A DNA stretch of 5,816 bases, taken from assembly GCA_958425285.1 (NCBI GenBank), contig CATZVV010000129.1:1-5816 (forward strand). The letters run 5' to 3'. A model generated the notes under the pieces. That model was not told the DNA's origin and made no database searches. It worked only from the letters and a program-made list of their open reading frames with translations. Source of the DNA: an uncultured Lachnoclostridium sp. (GTDB lineage: Bacteria; Bacillota; Clostridia; Lachnospirales; Lachnospiraceae). Positions 1 to 4,975 of this stretch are shown here, one piece after another. How positions within the stretch are numbered: the stretch's first letter is position 1; each line of letters begins with the position of its first letter. Made by a program: the position numbers and the translations under genes.

Positions 1-378
1 ATATCGAAGTTTTTTCCTTTCTTCCTCAACACCACTGTCTACCCTGCCTCCCTTTGAGAGCGGATGCACTCTTCTAGTTTCTTTATACCGCTTAACAATA
101 ACAGGAGTAGAGCAATCCATAAAAAGGATTTCGAAGATAAAGCCCTCTTGCCGGAGTTGTTCAAGCACCGGACCAACTTCCTCAATTTCACCGCTTCGTA
201 TATCCAGCCCCAGTGCTACTTTCTCAATTTGTTCACAGGATTCCCTTGTCAGATGCATAAACGTAGGAATCAAAGATACAGGAAGGTTATCAACACAATA
301 GAAACCACAGTCCTCCAGCATGCGAAGTACCGAACTTTTTCCCGCTCCCGACATCCCCGTTACAATTACAAATCTCAT
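1..378 (-). CDS. rapZ: RapZ/YvcJ-family nucleotide-binding protein, N-terminal 126 residues (cut by left edge)
   Basis: The reverse strand from ATG 378-376 is open to base 1 and gives 126 residues, beginning MRFVIVTGMSGAGKSS. A P-loop GMSGAGKS lies at residues 8-15. It is followed by FYCVDNLP at 26-33 and GLDIRS at 57-62, all typical of the RapZ (formerly YvcJ) N-terminal kinase-like domain. Family members are about 290 residues, so the C-terminal half is outside the window. In E. coli RapZ binds the sRNA GlmZ and steers RNase E to it, controlling GlmS and amino-sugar supply. In Bacillus YvcJ hydrolyses nucleotides and its role is less clear. The ATG overlaps the murB stop as ATGA, indicating translational coupling, and GAAAGG lies upstream as a ribosome binding site within the murB 3' end. 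Identity is secure; the function in this organism is inferred. Confidence 0.93.
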   Translation of the reverse strand, partial: MRFVIVTGMSGAGKSSVLRMLEDCGFYCVDNLPVSLIPTFMHLTRESCEQIEKVALGLDIRSGEIEEVGPVLEQLRQEGFIFEILFMDCSTPVIVKRYKETRRVHPLSKGGRVDSGVEEERKKLRY

Positions 379-1310
379 AAAGTGAACCTGCCTTTCAAGA
401 ATTCTCCTACCAGCCGTACTTCCGGCTCTAATAAAACTCCGGAGTTCTGCTTCACCTGTTCCTGAACATCCCGAATAAGCTGCAACACATCCTCTGCCGT
501 TGCATTTCCCTTATTAACCACAAAACCACAATGTTTTTCTGAAACCTGAGCTCCTCCGACCGAATATCCCCGCAATCCTGCATCATCGATTAATTGCCCT
601 GCGAAATACCCTCTTGGTCGCTTAAAAGTACTGCCTGCGCTTGGATACTCAAGCGGCTGTTTTTCCTTTCTTCGGGAATTGAGCTCTTTCATTCTTGCCA
701 CAATCGTCTCTCTGTCCCCACGTTCGAATTCAAAAACAGCTGATAGAACAAAATAATTTTCTCTTTGTATTACACTATTTCGGTAGCCCAGCTCAAGTTC
801 TTTCCTGCTCAGCGTTTTCTCATTTCCCTCGCAATCCAGAACAACAGCTTCCTTAATGCAATCTCGAATTTCACCGCCATATGCCCCCGCATTCATCGTG
901 ACTGCACCTCCTACGGTGCCCGGAATTCCGGAAGCAAATTCAAACCCGGTCAAAGATTTTTCAGCCAGTATATTTGCCAGTTTAGCAAGCGAAATCCCGG
1001 CTTCTGCATCCACCATAACAGTCGTCAGGAACTTAACCTGTTCCATTCCTCTCCCGATTTCAACTACTGCACCTCGGAATCCTCCATCTCCAAACAGGAC
1101 ATTGCTTCCTTTTCCTAATAAATAGACCGGTATTTCATAGTTTTTTAATATGCTTAATACCTGCTTCAATGATTCCTTCCCATACGGGACTAGATATAAA
1201 TCGGCAGGTCCTCCAATTCGAAAAGTCGTGTGTTTCGACAATGGCTCCTTTTCATAAATCTCATTCTCTGCTAAACATTGCCGCAACTGCTCCAACATCA
1301 TATCCTCCAC
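375..1310 (-). CDS. murB: UDP-N-acetylenolpyruvoylglucosamine reductase (UDP-N-acetylmuramate dehydrogenase)
   Basis: This cytosolic flavoenzyme makes UDP-MurNAc by NADPH-dependent reduction of UDP-GlcNAc-enolpyruvate, the second committed step of peptidoglycan precursor synthesis. The 311-residue product matches the shorter, type II MurB form. The FAD-binding segment includes KHTTFRIGGPADL (26-38), GKGSN (66-70) and SGIPGTVGGAVTMNAG (127-142). YRNS at 176-179 carries the conserved active-site arginine R177. AGSTF at 225-229 carries the serine S227 that protonates the intermediate. LEPEVR at 294-299 carries the conserved C-terminal glutamate. The gene starts 9 nt after the glucokinase stop and ends in a 4-nt overlap with rapZ, so it is an internal operon gene. 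The listed start is GTG 1310; ATG 1301 or 1298 are realistic alternatives (see the ribosome binding site entry). All key residues are present and I see no sign of damage. Confidence 0.96.
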   Translation of the reverse strand: MEDMMLEQLRQCLAENEIYEKEPLSKHTTFRIGGPADLYLVPYGKESLKQVLSILKNYEIPVYLLGKGSNVLFGDGGFRGAVVEIGRGMEQVKFLTTVMVDAEAGISLAKLANILAEKSLTGFEFASGIPGTVGGAVTMNAGAYGGEIRDCIKEAVVLDCEGNEKTLSRKELELGYRNSVIQRENYFVLSAVFEFERGDRETIVARMKELNSRRKEKQPLEYPSAGSTFKRPRGYFAGQLIDDAGLRGYSVGGAQVSEKHCGFVVNKGNATAEDVLQLIRDVQEQVKQNSGVLLEPEVRLVGEFLKGRFTL

Positions 1311-1321
1311 TCTTGGCTCCT
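1296..1321 (-). promoter_or_regulatory. Two competing ribosome binding sites and start codons for murB
   Basis: On the minus strand AGGAG (1321-1317) overlaps the glucokinase TAG stop and sits 6 nt before GTG 1310. A second strong site, GGAGG (1308-1304), is formed by the first codons after that GTG and sits 5 nt before ATG 1298 (2 nt before ATG 1301). Either start gives an intact MurB, differing by three or four residues. The GTG start would favour coupling to glucokinase translation; the ATG start has the stronger codon and site. Sequence alone does not decide. Confidence 0.6.
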
Positions 1322-2243
1322 ATTCTATAACCATTTTTGCGCAACCATATATTCCGGCATCATTGCCAAGTTCAGCCAAACAAAACTTCTTATTTTTTAA
1401 TGCAAAAAGTGCTTTTTCATTATACCACTTTGAAACAACATCCAAAATAATCTGTCCGGCACGAGACACGCCGCCTCCAATTACAATTGCTTCTGAATCC
1501 ACAACACAGGAAACACTCGCAAGTGCTGTCCCTAAATACTTACCAAACGTTTCAACAACTTCCTGACAATATACATCACCCGCTTTTGCCCCATCAAATA
1601 CCAGTTTTGCACTTATATCTTTTCCATATAGGCAGGAGGTCTTCCTAATCTTCTTTTTCGCTAACCGAACGATTCCGGTAGCCGATGCATATTGTTCCAG
1701 GCATCCACGTCCCCCACATCCGCATATATCGGTCTCCTCCGGTTCAACTCTCATATGTCCGATTTCTCCGGCTGCACCATTTATACCATTTAAAATCTTT
1801 TCATTGATAATAATTCCTCCACCGACACCGGTTCCCAAAGTAACCATTACAATACTGCGGTAGCCCCGGCCTCCGCCTTTCCACATTTCACCAAGACCTG
1901 CCACATTCGCATCATTACCTATTTTCACATGATTTACTCCCGTAAGCTGCATGACTTTTTCTTTCACAGAAAAAACATCCCAGCCAAGATTGGCGCATTT
2001 TAATACCACTCCCTCTTCCGTAACCGGTCCGGGGACTCCCACACCAATTCCTTTTATTATATGCGTATCCTCTTTTTTCATTTCCTTCTGAATTGAATTT
2101 GCCACATCGGGTAAAATCAATTGTCCGTTTTTTTCTTTTCTTGTCGGAATCTCCCACTTTTCTATAAGCGTCCCATCCGTTTCAAAGCTACCTAATTTAA
2201 CAGAAGTTCCACCAATATCTACACCTATATAATATGCTTTCAT
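1320..2243 (-). CDS. glcK: ROK-family glucokinase
   Basis: This product is predicted to phosphorylate free glucose (possibly other hexoses) to glucose-6-phosphate with ATP in the cytosol. The 307 residues are close to Bacillus GlcK in length. The N-terminal phosphate loop is DIGGT (9-13). GNDANVAGLGE (109-119) holds the catalytic aspartate D111. LGTGVGGGI (136-144) is the second ATP loop. GEIGHM (159-164) supplies the zinc histidine H163, and CGCGGRGCLE (174-183) supplies C174, C176 and C181, the ROK zinc signature. GGGVS lies at 256-260. There is no N-terminal helix-turn-helix, so it is a kinase rather than a ROK repressor. ATG 2243 is preceded by GAGGAAAG at about 7 nt. It lies 30 nt after hprK and 9 nt before murB, inside one operon. 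The ROK kinase class is certain; glucose as substrate is inferred from family and context. Confidence 0.93.
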   Translation of the reverse strand: MKAYYIGVDIGGTSVKLGSFETDGTLIEKWEIPTRKEKNGQLILPDVANSIQKEMKKEDTHIIKGIGVGVPGPVTEEGVVLKCANLGWDVFSVKEKVMQLTGVNHVKIGNDANVAGLGEMWKGGGRGYRSIVMVTLGTGVGGGIIINEKILNGINGAAGEIGHMRVEPEETDICGCGGRGCLEQYASATGIVRLAKKKIRKTSCLYGKDISAKLVFDGAKAGDVYCQEVVETFGKYLGTALASVSCVVDSEAIVIGGGVSRAGQIILDVVSKWYNEKALFALKNKKFCLAELGNDAGIYGCAKMVIE

Positions 2244-2273
2244 CTCATCACTTTCCTCATTTCTAAATTATCA

Positions 2274-3197
2274 TTATGAGTTCGCCAGATTATTTGTCAC
2301 ACGGTTATACATTTCTCGTGCTGCATTGTATCCCATTTTCTTTTGGCGATAATTAACTGCCGCTGATTCACATATAATAGCAACGTTTCTACCAGGTCGA
2401 ATCGGAATGGAGTGACATACAACCTTATTACCGAGGAACTCAATATATTGTTCCTCCAATCCCATTCTGTCATACTCCTGATTTTTGTTCCACTCTTCCA
2501 GTTTGACAACCAAATCAATTCCCTGGGTATTTTTTACACTTTCAACTCCAAATAATGTTTTGGCGTCAATAATACCGATTCCCCGCAACTCAATAAAGTG
2601 CCTTGTGATATCCGGTGCTGTTCCAATTAAAGTTTCATCACTAACCTTTTTGATTTCAACAACATCATCAGATACAAGGCGATGTCCACGCCGGATAAGC
2701 TCCAGAGCCACTTCACTCTTTCCAATCCCGCTTTCACCCATAATCAAAACACCTTCACCATAAATATCTACAAGAACGCCGTGGATAGTAATACGCGGTG
2801 CCAGTTCAACTTTGAGCCAACGGTTCAATTCGGATGAAAAAGAAGAGGTCGTATCCTTCGTATTAAAGATAGGGACTCCATACTCTTTCGCCAATTTCAA
2901 AAACTCCGGTGCCACTTCTATATCGCGGCAAAATACAACACATGGCACATGGTAAGATAATATTTTTTCAAACATTCCCACACTATGTTCCATCCCTTGT
3001 TTTTTCATATAGGTTGCTTCCACATGTCCGATAATCTGAATTCTATGATGATCAAAATAGTCAAAAAAGCCCGCCAACTGCAAAGCAGGACGGTTTACAT
3101 CCGCCTGAGTAATCTCTATATCTTCAATTTCTATATCCGGAGTCAGATTTCTAACCTTCATCTTCTCGACAAAATCAATTAATTTTACTGTGTACAT
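2274..3197 (-). CDS. hprK: HPr kinase/phosphorylase
   Basis: This bifunctional enzyme phosphorylates HPr of the phosphotransferase system on Ser46 and removes that phosphate, setting carbon catabolite control in Firmicutes. The 307 residues match the family length of about 310. The less conserved N-terminal domain spans about 1-130. The catalytic domain has IHG with H139, Walker A GESGIGKS at 154-161, SDD at 176-178, and the signature ELRGIGIIDAKTLFG at 203-217. It continues with DRMG at 243-246 and IPIRPGRN at 264-271. These residues sit one position earlier than my recollection of Lactobacillus casei HprK numbering, so the active site looks complete. The C-terminus MGYNAAREMYNRV fits the family. 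ATG 3197 has AGAGGT about 5 nt upstream. It is the first gene of the minus-strand operon and diverges from mrp across 211 nt. Identity is secure. Confidence 0.97.
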   Translation of the reverse strand: MYTVKLIDFVEKMKVRNLTPDIEIEDIEITQADVNRPALQLAGFFDYFDHHRIQIIGHVEATYMKKQGMEHSVGMFEKILSYHVPCVVFCRDIEVAPEFLKLAKEYGVPIFNTKDTTSSFSSELNRWLKVELAPRITIHGVLVDIYGEGVLIMGESGIGKSEVALELIRRGHRLVSDDVVEIKKVSDETLIGTAPDITRHFIELRGIGIIDAKTLFGVESVKNTQGIDLVVKLEEWNKNQEYDRMGLEEQYIEFLGNKVVCHSIPIRPGRNVAIICESAAVNYRQKKMGYNAAREMYNRVTNNLANS

Positions 3198-3213
3198 ATT
3201 CTACCTCTTTTCT

Positions 3214-3258
3214 CGCATGCATTTATCTTATTATATACCAGACCTCTGCAGGCATGCG
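3214..3258. repeat. Inverted pair of CGCATGC / GCATGCG heptamers bracketing the proximal hprK -10
   Basis: CGCATGC at 3214-3220 and its exact reverse complement GCATGCG at 3252-3258 flank the TATAAT. One copy covers the expected -35 position and the other lies just after the expected transcript start. Each contains the palindrome GCATGC. The layout would suit a dimeric regulator or a looping operator, but two 7-mers in 45 nt could arise by chance. Confidence 0.35.
3230..3235 (-). promoter_or_regulatory. Proximal candidate -10 element for the hprK operon
   Basis: The minus strand reads TATAAT at 3235-3230, a perfect -10 hexamer, which would place the transcript start about 25 nt before the hprK ATG. 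At 17 nt upstream (3258-3253) the sequence is CGCATG, a poor -35, so this site would need an activator or an extended -10 contact. This is a sequence match only. Confidence 0.45.
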
Positions 3259-3260
3259 GA

Positions 3261-3272
3261 TACAGATCTGTA
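3261..3272. repeat. Perfect 12-bp palindrome TACAGATCTGTA
   Basis: TACAGATCTGTA equals its own reverse complement across all 12 positions. It lies in the divergent hprK/mrp spacer between the two candidate hprK promoters, at about +5 to +16 of the distal one. A symmetric DNA-binding site is the natural reading, but I do not recognise the regulator, and it does not fit the catabolite-responsive element (cre) consensus. Confidence 0.4.
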
Positions 3273-3283
3273 ATTCTATTCCC

Positions 3284-3312
3284 ATATTACCACAGGCTTT
3301 GCACCTTCGCAA
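3284..3312 (-). promoter_or_regulatory. Distal candidate promoter for the hprK operon
   Basis: On the minus strand TTGCGA (3312-3307) is followed after exactly 17 nt by TAATAT (3289-3284), with TGG directly before it as an extended -10. Each hexamer matches the sigma-A consensus at four of six positions. Transcription would start near 3277, giving a leader of about 80 nt that contains the 12-bp palindrome. It may act with, or instead of, the proximal site. Confidence 0.4.
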
Positions 3313-3329
3313 TTTATTTTCAACGTAAC

Positions 3330-3358
3330 TTGACAAAATGTCTAAAGCATACTAAAGT
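3330..3358 (+). promoter_or_regulatory. Sigma-A-type promoter for mrp-thiN
   Basis: TTGACA at 3330-3335 is a perfect -35. After a 17-nt spacer comes TAAAGT at 3353-3358, four of six matches to TATAAT. The transcript would begin near 3365, giving an mrp leader of about 44 nt. This is the best promoter match in the divergent spacer, and it does not overlap the hprK promoter elements. Confidence 0.6.
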
Positions 3359-3363
3359 TATTT

Positions 3364-3412
3364 GGAGGACTAAAAAAATAATGATAGCGTAGAAATGAGG
3401 AATAGAATATGA
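3364..3412 (+). promoter_or_regulatory. mrp leader: extra GGAGG, two tiny ORFs and the mrp ribosome binding site
   Basis: GGAGG at 3364-3368 lies at or next to the predicted transcript start and is 12 nt before ATG ATA GCG TAG (3381-3392). Two bases later a second ATG opens a five-residue ORF, MRNRI (3395-3412), whose TGA overlaps the mrp ATG as ATGA. The mrp site itself is GAGGAA (3397-3402), 6 nt before ATG 3409. The mrp site is clear; any role for the tiny ORFs is speculative. Confidence 0.45.
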
Positions 3413-4236
3413 GCGAAGAATGCACACATGATTGTTCAAGCTGTAGTTCCGATTGCAGCAGCAGAGACCCAAAAAGTTTATTAGAAAATCCACATCCAGA
3501 TAGCCGTATTAAAAAAGTAATTGGTGTTGTAAGTGGAAAAGGCGGTGTGGGCAAATCACTTATTACAGATATGCTTGCTGTATCTTTTTCACGTCTAGGT
3601 TACCATTGTGGTATTCTGGATGCCGATATTACAGGACCATCTGTACCAAAAGCCTTTGGAATTACAGAAAAGGCCACTGGCAACGAAACTACAATCTTCC
3701 CAGTAAAAACAAAAACAGGAATTGATATTATGTCTGTTAACCTGCTTTTGCCAAATGCAACCGATCCTGTTATCTGGCGTGGACCTGTTATTGCAGGAAC
3801 CGTAAAACAATTCTGGACAGATGTCCTTTGGGATGATATTGATTACCTATTTGTTGATATGCCACCAGGAACAGGCGATGTACCATTAACCGTATTCCAA
3901 TCTATTCCTGTTGATGGAATTGTCGTTGTTACCTCTCCTCAGGAACTTGTTTCCATGATTGTTGGCAAGGCTGTAAAAATGGCAGAAATGATGAACATAC
4001 CTGTCATTGGTCTGGTAGAAAACATGAGTTATATCCTATGTCCGGACTGTGGCAAAAAGTTATCTGTATTTGGGGAAAGCCATATCGAAGAAATTGCATC
4101 CGAATACAAAGTCCCTGTTATTGGACGGATTCCAATCGACTCGAAATTAGCTGCAGCCTGTGACAAAGGGATGATTGAACTCTTTGAAGGGGTCTATTTA
4201 GATGATGCAGTAAAAGCAATTGATAACATATCGTAA
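3409..4236 (+). CDS. mrp: Mrp/ApbC/NBP35-family iron-sulfur cluster carrier ATPase
   Basis: This is a soluble P-loop ATPase that binds and transfers Fe-S clusters to apo-proteins. The deviant Walker A GKGGVGKS is at 43-50, with the signature lysine K44 and P-loop K49. DADITGPSVP (71-80) is the switch region, and VDMPPGTGD (149-157) is a hallmark Mrp motif. CPDC at 211-214 is the conserved cluster-bridging CxxC. The 275-residue protein lacks the roughly 90-residue DUF59 domain found in longer bacterial Mrp proteins. Instead it has a short N-terminus with cysteines 5, 9, 12 and 16 (C-x3-C-x2-C-x3-C), reminiscent of the second cluster site of eukaryotic Nbp35 but with different spacing. ATG 3409 is chosen for its GAGGAA site 6 nt upstream. 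It heads a plus-strand pair with thiN, 91 nt downstream. The family is certain; client proteins are unknown. Confidence 0.94.
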   Translation: MSEECTHDCSSCSSDCSSRDPKSLLENPHPDSRIKKVIGVVSGKGGVGKSLITDMLAVSFSRLGYHCGILDADITGPSVPKAFGITEKATGNETTIFPVKTKTGIDIMSVNLLLPNATDPVIWRGPVIAGTVKQFWTDVLWDDIDYLFVDMPPGTGDVPLTVFQSIPVDGIVVVTSPQELVSMIVGKAVKMAEMMNIPVIGLVENMSYILCPDCGKKLSVFGESHIEEIASEYKVPVIGRIPIDSKLAAACDKGMIELFEGVYLDDAVKAIDNIS

Positions 4237-4253
4237 AATAGATAGTATAGAAA

Positions 4254-4303
4254 CCACTTCCGCGAATTTCACGTCGCCCCGTCGTGTAAACACCCCGGAA
4301 TGG
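4254..4303. other. GC-rich imperfect hairpin between mrp and thiN
   Basis: CCACTTCCG (4254-4262) can pair with CGGAATGG (4296-4303) over 8 bp with one bulged C at 4257. Inside it CACGTCG (4270-4276) pairs with CGTCGTG (4280-4286) except for one T-T mismatch, around a CCC loop. The roughly 50-nt block is clearly richer in GC than its surroundings. No T-run follows, so it is not a standard terminator, and it lacks thiamine pyrophosphate riboswitch motifs. It could be an RNA-processing or stability element, a leader structure for thiN, a protein site or a small dispersed repeat. Confidence 0.5.
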
Positions 4304-4327
4304 AGATTAAAATGAAAGGAAGGTCTT

Positions 4328-4945
4328 ATGTCAGAGAAAACCTGCTATATATTTGGTGCCGGTGATTTTTTCGGCTTTCACAAGAAAATTCATGAACAAG
4401 ACCTTGTCCTTGCTGCTGATGGGGGGTATGAATATGCCCTCCAACTCAGTATTAAGGTGGATAAATTGATTGGAGATTTTGATTCCATCCGTACAAGCAG
4501 CCTGCCAGATGACCGTATCATTTATCCCAAAGAAAAAGATGATACAGATATGCTTTTAGCATTGAAATATGGCTTAGAACATCATTACCGTAAATTTGAG
4601 ATTTTCGGCGGACTTGGCGGCCGGTTTGACCATAGTCTTGCCAATTTGCAGGCACTGTGTTTTTTAAATGAACATCATGCTACAGGAACTCTTCACGGAG
4701 ACCACTATACACTTACTACACTCAAAAATGGAACCTTATCTCTTCCCACAAAAAAAGAAGGCTATATTTCTATCTTTTCCCTGAGTGATTGCTCGATAGG
4801 TGTCACCATTGAGAATTTAAAATATACGGTTAAAAATGCAGTTCTCAATCGCACTTTTCCCCTTGGGGTCAGCAATGCTTTTATAGGAAAACCAGCTACC
4901 ATATGTGTAAAAAATGGAACTCTGGCAATATTGTGGTATGAATAA
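4328..4945 (+). CDS. thiN: Thiamine pyrophosphokinase
   Basis: This product transfers pyrophosphate from ATP to thiamine, making thiamine pyrophosphate directly; it acts in the cytosol and serves salvage of imported thiamine. The 205 residues are typical of bacterial ThiN (about 210). The catalytic N-terminal domain shows AADGG (29-33), GDFDS (49-53), KDDTD (70-74) and GGLGGRFDH (94-102) continuing to SLANLQ. The aspartates of these motifs bind metal and ATP. The C-terminal thiamine-binding domain includes SNAF at 182-185. ATG 4328 is preceded by AAAGGAAGG at 4315-4323. In many Firmicutes thiN follows rsgA-rpe; here it follows mrp by 91 nt with no terminator between, suggesting co-transcription. 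Its stop directly abuts the stop of the opposing GGDEF gene. Identity is strong. Confidence 0.94.
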   Translation: MSEKTCYIFGAGDFFGFHKKIHEQDLVLAADGGYEYALQLSIKVDKLIGDFDSIRTSSLPDDRIIYPKEKDDTDMLLALKYGLEHHYRKFEIFGGLGGRFDHSLANLQALCFLNEHHATGTLHGDHYTLTTLKNGTLSLPTKKEGYISIFSLSDCSIGVTIENLKYTVKNAVLNRTFPLGVSNAFIGKPATICVKNGTLAILWYE

Positions 4946-4975
4946 TTAATCACAGTTTGTTTTTCTTTTTTCTTT
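4930..4975 (+). terminator. Candidate intrinsic terminator for mrp-thiN
   Basis: ATTGTGGT (4930-4937) can pair with ATCACAGT (4949-4956) over 8 bp including two G-U pairs, with an 11-nt loop holding the thiN stop. A T-rich tract with runs of five and six T follows (4957-4975). The stem is AT-rich and weak, but the arrangement is right for Rho-independent termination. The second half lies inside the last codons of the opposing GGDEF gene. No comparable T-tract follows on the minus strand. Confidence 0.45.

Noticed and set aside
64..465. 133-codon plus-strand ORF over the left edge
   Set aside because: It is antisense to the clearly recognisable rapZ N-terminus and murB 3' end, and its product resembles no family I know.
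765..1125. Two plus-strand ORFs of 117 and 89 codons
   Set aside because: Both are antisense shadows of murB with low-complexity products and no ribosome site I could see.
1320..2243. ROK transcriptional repressor rather than kinase
   Set aside because: The protein starts directly at the ATP-binding loop and has no N-terminal helix-turn-helix; catalytic D111 and the zinc motif are present.
2485..2763. 92-codon plus-strand ORF inside hprK
   Set aside because: It overlaps the strongly conserved HprK catalytic core on the other strand and shows no family features.
3198..3408. Catabolite-responsive element (cre) controlling hprK
   Set aside because: I found no convincing match to the TGWAANCGNTNWCA consensus on either strand.
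4254..4303. Intrinsic terminator after mrp
   Set aside because: The hairpin is not followed by a T-run on the plus strand, and the next bases are a purine-rich ribosome site.
4237..4327. Thiamine pyrophosphate riboswitch before thiN
   Set aside because: The CTGAGA and downstream conserved core elements of the TPP aptamer are absent, and the region is too short for it.
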